A stretch of 39,987 nt of DNA from a virus. Below, one piece after another: positions 23,809 to 31,473 of the stretch. The first letter of the stretch is position 1, and every line of letters begins with the position of its first letter. A program made the position numbers and the translations under genes. The DNA is taken from IMG/VR virus record IMGVR_UViG_3300028800_000185, positions 1-39,987 of that record, one strand, 5' to 3'. The notes beneath the pieces were generated by a model. That model saw only the letters and a program-made list of their open reading frames with translations, did no database searches and had not been told where the DNA came from.

Positions 23809-23825
23809 CTTGACGCCGACAAGCG
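23809..23825. repeat. 17-bp repeat upstream of the scaffold gene
   Basis: Exact second copy of 22212-22228. It lies 13 bases upstream of the scaffold ATG, just before its ribosome site, so in the minus-strand transcript it would form part of the 5' leader. Confidence 0.6.
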
Positions 23826-23878
23826 GTTGATAGTAAATATTTAAATACATTATCATAAATGTTTTAATATGGAGCAAT

Positions 23879-24430
23879 ATGAAAGTAGATATTTTAGACG
23901 CACACGACCGTTTTACTTACCTACATGCAGACAAGCATCACGCCAGTATTGGAGAGTGTTGCCAAAACATCATTGATCAAAGACCTTTCGGAAGCCACGA
24001 CTTCTATATCTTTGCCCATAAGCGCGAAATAGGCCTCGATGAAAGAGTAGCCATGTTCGCCGAACTTTATGCACAAGGTAAGGTCATATCAATTGATCAA
24101 GTCCCCTCTCATCGTATCCTATGGCAACCACGGCTCACAAAGCCAAAAGCCCAAACAAACTCTATGCTCTTCAAAGCCTATGTAGGAACAGATCAGGTCA
24201 AGGTCATTTGGATCATTCCTGAGAGAGAGATGTGGGAACAATATAAAAAAGGCAATATCACCGAGAGCAAGGTAATTGTTGAGAGTATCCATGATTTTGA
24301 GCATAACAGAGCGAAATTAGAAGCCAAAGAAGATGACGATTTACCCGATGAGGTGATCGATAACATATACCGTGCAATGGCGACGCACGCTAAACAACAG
24401 AAGTCGGCGGCGTCTTCATCTGCTTCTTAG
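23879..24430 (+). CDS. Hypothetical protein on the plus strand
   Basis: A 183-residue soluble protein with a GGAGCAAT ribosome site. It reads as an alpha/beta fold (MKVDILDAHDRFTYLHADK, DFYIFAHKREIGLDERVAMF, HRILWQPRLTKPKA) with an acidic segment and an Ala/Ser-rich tail (QQKSAASSSAS). It is one of few plus-strand genes inside the late block and runs head-to-head with the scaffold gene across an AT-rich gap of about 80 bases. The end overlaps a convergent small gene by 41 bases. Family not recognised. Confidence 0.6.
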   Translation: MKVDILDAHDRFTYLHADKHHASIGECCQNIIDQRPFGSHDFYIFAHKREIGLDERVAMFAELYAQGKVISIDQVPSHRILWQPRLTKPKAQTNSMLFKAYVGTDQVKVIWIIPEREMWEQYKKGNITESKVIVESIHDFEHNRAKLEAKEDDDLPDEVIDNIYRAMATHAKQQKSAASSSAS

Positions 24431-24587
24431 TAGCTGCCTGAACATCAGGAGCAGAAAAACCCCTTAGACGGCCCACCTTCTGCTTGTAGCCAGTCCCGTA
24501 ATAAGTACCAGCAGGAATAGCAGTACCCGCTCTTTGGTCGGCATTAGCAGAATCAAACTGAAAAGGACTCTTAACTTTAGAACTCAT
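24390..24587 (-). CDS. Small virion-associated-type protein
   Basis: A 65-residue basic protein. The core IPAGTYYGTGYKQKVGR matches the neighbour's MPPGDDYGVGFRVKVG, so the two small genes are probably paralogues. The start overlaps the end of that neighbour by 11 bases. Its own last 41 bases overlap the convergent plus-strand gene. Function unknown; head location is inferred from the surrounding genes. Confidence 0.52.
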   Translation of the reverse strand: MSSKVKSPFQFDSANADQRAGTAIPAGTYYGTGYKQKVGRLRGFSAPDVQAATKKQMKTPPTSVV

Positions 24588-24798
24588 TGTTCGGATCCAT
24601 ACACTTTGACTTCAAAGGGATGGGACCGGAGGTATAGGGAGTAACCTTTTCGGTCCCTACTTTTACACGAAAGCCCACACCGTAATCATCCCCAGGCGGC
24701 ATAAACAAGCCAGTCGTAGCCTGTTCTTTAGAGGGAGCAGCAAAAGTCCTAGAAGACTTTTTAGTTTTAGGCGCAAGAGGGTTCTTAAAAGGATCCAT
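24577..24798 (-). CDS. Small virion-associated-type protein, paralogue of 24390-24587
   Basis: A 73-residue basic protein (MDPFKNPLAPKTKKSSRTFA) carrying MPPGDDYGVGFRVKVGTEKV. Lys/Arg-rich ends and a short Gly-Tyr core suggest a nucleic-acid- or capsid-binding peptide. The start has a GGGGAGAAG site. It lies between the portal-side genes and scaffold. Confidence 0.52.
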   Translation of the reverse strand: MDPFKNPLAPKTKKSSRTFAAPSKEQATTGLFMPPGDDYGVGFRVKVGTEKVTPYTSGPIPLKSKCMDPNNEF

Positions 24799-24818
24799 AA
24801 GCTTCTCCCCAGAGAAAA

Positions 24819-25040
24819 TTAATAACGGTAACCAGCTTTCATATCCTGAGACTTGGCTTTTTTAATGCCCATGTCTTGGTCTCTAAGGACTTTTTCAGTT
24901 GTATCAGAATATTCCATCCCAACATGACCTGCGCCTTCAGCTGAAATCTCGTTTTTTACTTTTGCACCTTCTGGGAAAACGGAGCCTTTAGAGGCTTTTC
25001 CCGCCCACATTGAGTGATCATCTATTCTCCTGCCCGACAT
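24819..25040 (-). CDS. Small hypothetical protein in the head block
   Basis: A 73-residue protein starting MSGRRIDDHSMWAGKASKGS. The ATG at 25040 is chosen because AGGAGG precedes it by four bases; the in-frame ATG at 25058 does not have a site and overlaps the HNH gene. Contains short patterns (FPEGAKVKNEISAEGAGHVG) seen in small phage head proteins. No family recognised. Confidence 0.55.
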   Translation of the reverse strand: MSGRRIDDHSMWAGKASKGSVFPEGAKVKNEISAEGAGHVGMEYSDTTEKVLRDQDMGIKKAKSQDMKAGYRY

Positions 25041-25048
25041 AAATCCTC

Positions 25049-25657
25049 CTATGAACAAGCATTGTTATTTAAGTTCATTATAACACTGTGCCCATATTCT
25101 TCAAGGAATTCTTTGCACCATTTGACTTTGTCTTCTACACGTTGACCATATGGATGAGAATTAGACCAAAGCTCTAGGTTTTCTATAGTATTATCGTGTC
25201 TAATGCCGTTTTTATGGTGAACCGTTTCTCCTTTTCGTAGAGGTCTTCCTAAATGTTCGGACATAACAAAAACATGCTCAAAAATACCTCCTGTTCTCCA
25301 AGCATTCGGATGCCCTTTTTTGAATATTTGTTTATATCCATGCTTAGTTATAGTTCCGCTCCCTTTGGGACCACACCTCAAATCAGCATCAGATTCAATA
25401 CCATGTTTATTTCTATATCTTTGTTTTTCAGCTAAACTATGTTTAAGTCTATCCCTACGCCTTCCGGTTTTTAAAATTCTCGCTTTTTCATACTCATTTT
25501 TCTTTTTGCGAAGATCCGGATTCGCATTAAACTGGTCTAATTTTCTTTTTTGTGCCGCCTTACGAAGACAAATTCGAGAACACCACTTTGAATGAGAAAC
25601 GGGGGGTTTAAATTCTTTTAAACACCAAGGACATGTATACATATATACAGTATACAA
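25049..25657 (-). CDS. HNH homing endonuclease, free-standing
   Basis: Up to 202 residues; the ATG at 25642 (MYTCPWCLKEF) is an equally good start, as neither has a clear ribosome site. The N-terminus has a zinc-finger pair (CPWC...CSRIC). A basic helical linker follows. The HNH core is at the C-terminal third: FEHVFVMSEHLGRPLRKGE, then VHHKNGIRHDNTIENLELW with the His-His and Asn-Asn spacing of the family. It is placed between the small lipoprotein gene and small head genes. Base composition is more AT-rich than its neighbours, as expected for an acquired gene. Confidence 0.8.
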   Translation of the reverse strand: MYTVYMYTCPWCLKEFKPPVSHSKWCSRICLRKAAQKRKLDQFNANPDLRKKKNEYEKARILKTGRRRDRLKHSLAEKQRYRNKHGIESDADLRCGPKGSGTITKHGYKQIFKKGHPNAWRTGGIFEHVFVMSEHLGRPLRKGETVHHKNGIRHDNTIENLELWSNSHPYGQRVEDKVKWCKEFLEEYGHSVIMNLNNNACS

Positions 25658-25687
25658 AATAACATAGTTTTTGGCACGGAGTATACA

Positions 25688-25828
25688 CTAAGATACCGTG
25701 TGTTGCTCTATTTCCTTTTCTGCGATCTTGTTTACCTCATCGAGGATAAGATCATCAACACTCCTATTCTCCAATAGAGAGGTACAGGAAATCATTAAAA
25801 CAAGCGGCAATAAATAAAGATATTTCAT
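25688..25828 (-). CDS. Small lipoprotein
   Basis: A 46-residue protein from ATG at 25828 with AAGGAATG upstream. The start MKYLYLLPLVLMISCTSLLE is a lipoprotein signal with Cys at residue 15, followed by a short acidic helix. The longer frame to 25945 lies inside the portal gene and is unlikely. The start overlaps the portal stop region by TAG-TATG, so it is coupled to portal translation. A mature lipoprotein of about 32 residues could act at the envelope in exclusion or lysis. Confidence 0.62.
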   Translation of the reverse strand: MKYLYLLPLVLMISCTSLLENRSVDDLILDEVNKIAEKEIEQHTVS

Positions 25829-25829
25829 A

Positions 25830-27827
25830 CTACATTCCTTCGGGCTGTCCGCCCATTGGTTGTTGTTGACCACCCATTTGACCCAGAATCTCAGAGACAA
25901 ACTTATTCCCTTCAGCGGTCCTCTTAACTTCTCTCTTATCGTCATCTTCTTGCATATCAGTCATATAATCGTACGACTGTATCTGAGAAGCCGCAAGAGC
26001 CGTCTCTACCTCGCCGAACTTAGCAATGACTTCAACCATTTTTTCAATAGCCTCCATCTTAGCTTTAGTAGATAACGCCTTGTTCTTCTGAACCTCGGAG
26101 ATTCTTTCTTCAAACAAACCGATGTTGCTTTCATTTCTTCCATGTCTCTCACGGGCATTTGCTAAATTATTCATTGCTTTAGTATACATTTCTTTGAGTT
26201 TCGCTTCTTCAAAGGCATGTTGTACAGCCTGCATCTCTTGTTGTTGAGCGGCTTGCTGTTCACGCTGCTGCTTCAAGATCTCCATAAGCTCAGTTTTGCC
26301 CTGGATAGTCGCTTGAGAAGCAATGTAATCAGCAGGAATTATGCCACCAAGAATCTGGTTTAGCTCAAGAATCTGTTGGAAATGCTGTTGCTTTTGATTA
26401 GCTGTTAGTAGACCCTCTTCAACGATAGTTTGAAACTTAGAGAACACCTTAGAATAGAAGAAAGGCGTCGGCTCTTCGCCGATCATCAGCTTAACCTTCT
26501 CACCATTCCAGTTGTACTGAATAATCTGTAACAATCTTTCTCCAAGAAGCTTTAAAGATAGATCCCACTGATCAAAATACTTCTGGAGTACCATTAGATT
26601 CGCAGCTTGCTTAAGCATAACTGTCAGAGATGATGCTTGAGTGTTGTCTTGGGCCGACCACGTCTCTAAATTTACCCCAGAAGTAGAAAAGATAAGGGAC
26701 TGTAGCTGATCAGCAAGAGCCATATCAGACTCAGGAACAGCAGAAGGCATGATCTTCTCAACGTCCGTAAGCTCATAGCCTTCGTTAACGATTACATCCC
26801 ACCCTTGACCGGATTTCTTAAGGTTATCTTCATTGGCCACTGCACCGACTTTTCGCTTCCAGCCTGCATTGATCGTAGCTTCACTTATATCGTGGTTCAA
26901 AATTATGCGGCGATTTAGAAGGTAATTCGAGTCGCGCATAGTGCGCACCAATCCGCGGCAACGTAGATCATAGTAATTAATATGCGGTTCATAGTTCCAA
27001 AACACAGGTATAAATGGACAATCATCAAAACCTAGGGGGTTATCCCCGAGATACATTAGCTGATCATTAAGAACAGTAGCAAGTTTCCAACAAGGAACCT
27101 CTACTTCAACAACTTCGAAGTCACGAACATTATAAAGAATCGTCTCAAGATGTTCTTCACCACCTGTAAAATCGAAGAATTGATTACGTGATTTGCTGTA
27201 GAGTCTTTTCTTCTTCTTCTTCCATTTGTACCACACATAAGACAAGACCATTAAGTCGTTACGGGCCATGTTGTAGTTCTCAGGAAGGAAATAAAACGAT
27301 CCATAGCGTTGGGGCGTACCAGCCATCGGAGCAATCTTGTCGAACTTATCAGGGAAACGGAACTCGGCTTCTTTTTTAGAAATATATTCTTGACACCATA
27401 CGAATTGTGCGTCTGACATCGAACTATCACGGAAATAGGGGTCCACGAGAAATGAGGAGTATTCCCATACTTTTAATTTTAATGATCCTTGTGCTTGATC
27501 ATCCCCGTTATAGTCTAGGTAGGGTTGGAGTAGAACCATCCCAGTTATGCATGCTTGTTCGCATGCTCGTGAGAATTGCTCATGAATGCCTTCGGTATTG
27601 CATACATGCGTCATGATGCGCGTGTATTGATCAGTAGTTTGCGGGTCACCCCCTTCAGCAGGAATGTAGTTGATTTGCTTACGATGTTGGCGTTGATAAC
27701 CAGTCACCATATTGACAGGCTGTTGGAGCAGATTAAAGTAAAACTGCTGCTGGCTCGAGGATTGGTTGATCCCGAAGTAGCGGTTGATGAAGGTCTGCGA
27801 GCCTGCATAGAACAATGTGTCGATGTT
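25830..27827 (-). CDS. Portal protein, exon 2
   Basis: Exon 2 codes for 665 residues: NIDTLFYAGSQTFINRYFG at the start, then GYQRQHRKQINYIPAEGG, DPYFRDSSMSDAQFVWCQEY and GLVRTMRDSNYLLNRRIILN, which is the P22-like portal pattern. The C-terminal 150 residues form a Gln/Glu-rich coil (EILKQQREQQAAQQQEMQA) like the P22 barrel, ending in a Gly/Gln tail. Joined to exon 1 (28119-28187) the product is 688 residues, close to the P22-like size. Read unspliced, the frame would begin at a GTG at 27828-27830 that belongs to the intron end. Confidence 0.85.
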   Translation of the reverse strand, partial: NIDTLFYAGSQTFINRYFGINQSSSQQQFYFNLLQQPVNMVTGYQRQHRKQINYIPAEGGDPQTTDQYTRIMTHVCNTEGIHEQFSRACEQACITGMVLLQPYLDYNGDDQAQGSLKLKVWEYSSFLVDPYFRDSSMSDAQFVWCQEYISKKEAEFRFPDKFDKIAPMAGTPQRYGSFYFLPENYNMARNDLMVLSYVWYKWKKKKKRLYSKSRNQFFDFTGGEEHLETILYNVRDFEVVEVEVPCWKLATVLNDQLMYLGDNPLGFDDCPFIPVFWNYEPHINYYDLRCRGLVRTMRDSNYLLNRRIILNHDISEATINAGWKRKVGAVANEDNLKKSGQGWDVIVNEGYELTDVEKIMPSAVPESDMALADQLQSLIFSTSGVNLETWSAQDNTQASSLTVMLKQAANLMVLQKYFDQWDLSLKLLGERLLQIIQYNWNGEKVKLMIGEEPTPFFYSKVFSKFQTIVEEGLLTANQKQQHFQQILELNQILGGIIPADYIASQATIQGKTELMEILKQQREQQAAQQQEMQAVQHAFEEAKLKEMYTKAMNNLANARERHGRNESNIGLFEERISEVQKNKALSTKAKMEAIEKMVEVIAKFGEVETALAASQIQSYDYMTDMQEDDDKREVKRTAEGNKFVSEILGQMGGQQQPMGGQPEGM

Positions 27828-28118
27828 CACCCTGTTACTTAATGACTTACGTTTCCATAAGCGGGGTTCCCTCTTCGGAGATCCCTCTCTATGTTACCAT
27901 AGAGTTCAGACTGTCGCTTAGCCTTTCGGCTCCCTCTCACTCAGTCGTTCACGGTGCTTGCGCTTCCGCCTTGTCTTCCCATTGGGAGGTCCAAGTCAAT
28001 CAGAGAAGGTTTAACCAGAGCAATATGACTAACTCTGGTTCCATCGGCTTTGTTCTATAGGCTGAAACTTACTATAGAGATTGTCGCTTTTTTTCCGATG
28101 GAAAGTGACCCGACGTTA
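27828..28118 (-). ncRNA. Group I intron in the portal gene, 291 nt, no ORF
   Basis: P1 pairs the exon end AGTGGCTT with GGGTCACT, with U-G at the splice point. Long P2-type hairpins follow (TTCCATCGG/CCGATGGAA; CCAGAG/CTCTGG). The core is GATTGACTTGGACCTCC (P), CCGTGAACGACTGAGTG (R, 27938-27954) and GCGACAGTCTGAAC (S, 27905-27918), so P7 is GACTG/CAGTC. P8 is AGCC-GAAA-GGCT. The end is AGTAACAGGGTG, matching the capsid introns. Both flanking exons end and begin on full codons (TGG CTT | AAC ATC). Confidence 0.85.
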
Positions 28119-28187
28119 AAGCCACTGTCTTACATTTACTTGATTCGGCTCAAGAGAATTTTGCCATGGTGGATAGTAGAAACTCAA
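28119..28187 (-). CDS. Portal protein, exon 1
   Basis: 23 codons from TTG at 28187: MSFYYPPWQNSLEPN then QVNVRQWL, placed five bases after a strong GGAGG site (28193-28197 on the opposite strand as CCTCC). It is too short for gene finders, and would stop two codons into the intron (TAA) if unspliced. A short N-terminal exon like this is easy to miss and leaves the portal annotated with a false start. Confidence 0.72.
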
Positions 28188-28253
28188 TGATTCCTCCAGG
28201 TTGATGTTTAAACCAAAGAATAACACTAAATATTTTATTTGGGCAACAGCCTA

Positions 28254-28877
28254 TCAACTATTTCTTTTTTTAGCCCCTAATTTACCACCACAAGACTGAG
28301 AACAACACTTCGTTCTACTTGTTTTATCTTTAATAAACGATATTCCACACCAAGCACAGGTTGCCGTCACATCATAAAATCCATTTTTTCTATTCCAAGC
28401 TTTTTCACATCTAGCGCTACAAAATTTTGACCACGACTGACTCGTTTCTACTTCTTTTCCACAGTTTTGACAAATTATTATAGTTTTTTTTCTATTTTTC
28501 CACCCTTCTATAGCGTCTTTCCGTTGTCTTTCTCTTCCTTCTTTTGTTCTTAAATGAACATGCACCATTGGACGAATAGCATCTAATTGTTTTCTACGTT
28601 CTTTTCTTAATTCAGGGTCTTTCCAATGTTCCTTCAAATGATCGGAACGATTAAGCATTTGTAAATTTTCTATTTCATTATTGGATTTATCTCCATCTTT
28701 ATGATGGATATCCATGCCCTTGGGTATTGCACCATAATGATTTATCCACACCCATCGATGAGCATGAATAGGCATTATATTTGCCCAATATCCGTCTTTT
28801 TGCTTATAGAATCTTTTACCAAAATATATACGACGTTCTTTTTCCCCTTCTTCCATCCCCTCATTATACCAACCCAC
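28254..28877 (-). CDS. HNH homing endonuclease, free-standing
   Basis: Up to 207 residues from GTG at 28877; ATG at 28856 is an alternative and neither has a convincing ribosome site. The HNH core is N-terminal: AHRWVWINHYGAIPKGMDIH, then HKDGDKSNNEIENLQML. The C-terminal half carries zinc-finger-like pairs (CQNCGKEV...CSARC, CAWCGISF...CCSQSCG), probably for DNA recognition. It lies directly upstream of portal exon 1, 66 bases from the portal start, outside the intron. It may nonetheless be the mobility partner of the ORF-less portal intron. Confidence 0.8.
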   Translation of the reverse strand: MGWYNEGMEEGEKERRIYFGKRFYKQKDGYWANIMPIHAHRWVWINHYGAIPKGMDIHHKDGDKSNNEIENLQMLNRSDHLKEHWKDPELRKERRKQLDAIRPMVHVHLRTKEGRERQRKDAIEGWKNRKKTIIICQNCGKEVETSQSWSKFCSARCEKAWNRKNGFYDVTATCAWCGISFIKDKTSRTKCCSQSCGGKLGAKKRNS

Positions 28878-28908
28878 TCACACTGAATCAATTAGAAATC
28901 TTTTTTTT

Positions 28909-29139
28909 CTATCTCTTCTTATAGGCCAACAAAGTTTTTCTCAAATTCTCAGAGAACTCCTGCTCACTCATGTCCATAGCAAAACAAAGCGAAATGTAGG
29001 AAGTCATCAAAGCACCCAACACAACCCCAGTATCAAGTTCTTCAGACGCTAAAGACTTAACAAAATCGCATATTTTGGTCGCCATCTCTAAAGTCTCTAT
29101 TGACCTTACGGATAGCCCTTCATCATCTTTTGAATCCAA
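28909..29139 (-). CDS. Small hypothetical protein after large terminase
   Basis: About 76 residues, helical, with a hydrophobic centre (TGVVLGALMTSYISLCFAMD) and a charged end (SENLRKTLLAYKKR). I prefer the TTG at 29139, four bases after GGGAGG, which parallels the TTG start of the portal; ATGs at 29166/29163 and 29085 are alternatives. It overlaps the terminase end by 17 bases. Family not recognised. Confidence 0.5.
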   Translation of the reverse strand: MDSKDDEGLSVRSIETLEMATKICDFVKSLASEELDTGVVLGALMTSYISLCFAMDMSEQEFSENLRKTLLAYKKR

Positions 29140-30385
29140 GCGTCCTCCCAAAGTTCTTATCATCATAGTACTTCGGAACCTTATGACTAGCACACACATA
29201 GCGTAAACAATCCACTGCGTGGTCGTTCACCTTTAAAGGCTTATCAATACCCTTCTTAGCCTCTTTAGGGTCCCAGCAATAGCCCTCTATCTCTCTAATC
29301 AAGTTCGTTGCTTCTGAGCAGATCAAAAGATTACCTCTCTGCATCTCTGTCAGCATCGTGTGGATTCCGTTATATACATCGTTGTTAGCATGCACAACAG
29401 GCATATGACGCTTCTTAAGCTCTAGTTGAAAAGCTTCAGCACTCGGGTCGATGTAGATGTTCTTCACAGCGTAGGGCTCTAGAAAGTCCTGCATATCATC
29501 GGCAAACTCACCATGAGTCTTCTGCCTCCCCCTCTTATTAGGAGCAGGATCCCAATAGTACTCCTTCTCTACCCACATCTTACGCCCCTCTTGCGTATAC
29601 CTTCCCGTACTAACACCAATAAGCAGACAACAAAAAGGGTTTACAGATCCAACATCGATACCCGCAACCCAATAGTCGGCAGCAGTTGGAGGCCTGTCGA
29701 CGACATAGACATCTCTATCAAAGAAATCAAAGATAGCGCCATCGGCTTGGACCCATAAACCAAGGTAATTTCGCTTGTAGAAGATACCCGTCAAACTCCC
29801 TTGGAGTCTTTGCTTATAGTCTTCAGGAACAAACGGATTGTCATCGAGAGTAAAGTGCAAAGCATAATAATTCTTATCGCCTTTAGCAGCCTTGTCTATC
29901 CATGTTTTGATCTTATGACCAGGATGAGAGGGGTTGCATGTAGCGATACCTAATGAGTATGATTTTGATAACCTCGTATCTATCATGTCTATAACAGAGT
30001 CGGGATATAACGTCATCTCATCACAGTAAACAAGTGAGAACGTTTTCCCTTGAATGGCTCCAATTGCACCCTCATCTTTAGCGCCAAGGCAAGTAATCGT
30101 CTTCTTCTTGTATGTAAGTTGCCTCTTACCAGGAAACCAAGCACACTGTAGACCGAATGTAGCTAAAATAGGGTCTTCAAGAATGGCTCTGATACCGTTG
30201 TGATAGATTGTGTCGCAAGTATGCCCGATCATATAGATCTGTGAATCGGGGCATTGATCGACCGCCTCCATGAAACGGAAGAGAGTACCAATTGTTTTCC
30301 CAGAACGCACGCTTCCATGGGCAATATTCCAACGCGCCGTGGCATCTATGATGAAATCTTTCTGCTTGTTGGATAAAAGAGGCAT
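29123..30385 (-). CDS. terL: Terminase large subunit (TerL)
   Basis: A 420-residue packaging motor. Walker A is AHGSVRSGKT (residues 22-31), Walker B is LVYCDEMT (118-125), with the coupling motif near ATCNPSHPG (148-156). The C-terminal RNase H-like nuclease has its first Asp in AGIDVGSVNP (Asp244), a second in IYIDPSA (near residue 313) and a third likely in VNDHAVDCLRY (near 395). It is slightly short for the family but all motifs are present. It would dock on the portal encoded next. The start has only a weak ribosome site. Confidence 0.92.
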   Translation of the reverse strand: MPLLSNKQKDFIIDATARWNIAHGSVRSGKTIGTLFRFMEAVDQCPDSQIYMIGHTCDTIYHNGIRAILEDPILATFGLQCAWFPGKRQLTYKKKTITCLGAKDEGAIGAIQGKTFSLVYCDEMTLYPDSVIDMIDTRLSKSYSLGIATCNPSHPGHKIKTWIDKAAKGDKNYYALHFTLDDNPFVPEDYKQRLQGSLTGIFYKRNYLGLWVQADGAIFDFFDRDVYVVDRPPTAADYWVAGIDVGSVNPFCCLLIGVSTGRYTQEGRKMWVEKEYYWDPAPNKRGRQKTHGEFADDMQDFLEPYAVKNIYIDPSAEAFQLELKKRHMPVVHANNDVYNGIHTMLTEMQRGNLLICSEATNLIREIEGYCWDPKEAKKGIDKPLKVNDHAVDCLRYVCASHKVPKYYDDKNFGRTLGFKR

Positions 30386-30427
30386 CGCTATATTGTATTA
30401 AATGTTACATTTTATGGCAATAAATCA

Positions 30428-30667
30428 ATGGATGACGAAAGAGAAGCAGAGCTCAGAGAATGCGTGGTTTGTTGGGCTCTAGCCCCATTGGATCCTGAGC
30501 AAACAATATGTAACATATGCGTCTGTAAGGGCTATAGAGTTGACATGCGTGATAGGAAATTACTTCGGATTCGAGTTGAGGCTATTCCTAACCAATCTAT
30601 GCGTAGATTTCCTGACCTAATGAAGATGATTTATAATGAGCTTCCTCCTGAAGAATATGATGAATAA
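30428..30667 (+). CDS. Small zinc-binding-type protein
   Basis: A 79-residue acidic protein. Two Cys pairs (CVVC at about residues 12-15, CNICVC at about 28-33) suggest a zinc site. The tail is acidic (NELPPEEYDE). It is transcribed divergently from TerL across an AT-rich gap of 42 bases that may hold both promoters. The family is unknown to me. Confidence 0.58.
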   Translation: MDDEREAELRECVVCWALAPLDPEQTICNICVCKGYRVDMRDRKLLRIRVEAIPNQSMRRFPDLMKMIYNELPPEEYDE

Positions 30668-30712
30668 AATGCCCTTTTGCCACCATAGCCACACCTAGAG
30701 ACTTAATAACTT

Positions 30713-31090
30713 ATGAAAAACAAAGCTAAATGCAAACTCTGCAACGAGATCATCGAAAGCTTTCATAAAACTGATATCGTTTCATGTAAATGCGGTGAGA
30801 TTACTATTGAAGGTGGAACTCAATCCTATTTAGCTTATGCTAAAAACTTTGCTAATTTCCTGCGTATCGATGATGAGGAGAAAGAGATTCCAGTGAAGTT
30901 TATTGGTAAAGATGAGGTCGTCGAAGTAGTCAGCGCACCACAAAAAACCTCTAAAACAGATCTATTGGATAGTCTAAAGCACTTAATCGAAACATACGAA
31001 AGACTTCCCGAGCAAGTTCTACGCTCACCCGCAAGTCAATACGATCTTTACTCTGTGCTATTACTTGTAGATGAGTTGTTTCGCTCTTGA
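30713..31090 (+). CDS. Zinc-ribbon protein, DUF7695-like N-terminus
   Basis: A 125-residue protein. The N-terminal 40 residues, KCKLCNEIIESFHKTDIVSC, then KCGEITIEGG, form a zinc ribbon like the small DUF7695 family found in phages. The C-terminal helical part (TDLLDSLKHLIETYERLPEQ) is separate. It converges with TerS and overlaps it by 43 bases, an antisense arrangement that may lower one when the other is transcribed. Confidence 0.62.
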   Translation: MKNKAKCKLCNEIIESFHKTDIVSCKCGEITIEGGTQSYLAYAKNFANFLRIDDEEKEIPVKFIGKDEVVEVVSAPQKTSKTDLLDSLKHLIETYERLPEQVLRSPASQYDLYSVLLLVDELFRS

Positions 31091-31473
31091 CGCAGTTGCT
31101 TAAGCTCTTCTAACAAGTCGTTGCCTTGTCTAACGACTTCTTTAGTAGCTTCTAAGAGCTCGGGGGCTTCTGTGTAACCGCGTTTCTTGCCTACTGTTTT
31201 GAGTGTGAAACAAACACCGCCAAGGCTATTGTCTTCAACATGCTTGTTTAAAGCTAATTCTGCTAGATCTATTCGGTGTTCTTTTGCTTCATGAACAACG
31301 CCTTGAAGATAGGGTGAATCGGCAATGCGTCTACATATAGTAGCTGCGTCAACTTTTAGCGTTCTTGCAGCTATATATTGTAAACCCTTTGATTGAATAA
31401 GTGCTTCCGCTATCAGTTCTTCAGGTACAGCGTCAACTTTTACTTTTATACGTTGAGGATATTGATCAGACAT
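31048..31473 (-). CDS. Putative terminase small subunit (TerS)
   Basis: A 141-residue protein. The N-terminal helix-turn-helix (ALIQSKGLQYIAARTLKVDA, then ATICRRIADSP) would bind the packaging site. The centre, DLAELALNKHVEDNSLGGV followed by FTLKTVGKKRGYTE, is a pattern commonly seen in TerS-like proteins. The C-terminus is an oligomerisation-type coil ending in a Ser/Asn tail. It lies upstream of TerL on the same strand, but two plus-strand genes intervene. The call rests on motif and context. Confidence 0.7.
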   Translation of the reverse strand: MSDQYPQRIKVKVDAVPEELIAEALIQSKGLQYIAARTLKVDAATICRRIADSPYLQGVVHEAKEHRIDLAELALNKHVEDNSLGGVCFTLKTVGKKRGYTEAPELLEATKEVVRQGNDLLEELKQLRQERNNSSTSNSTE

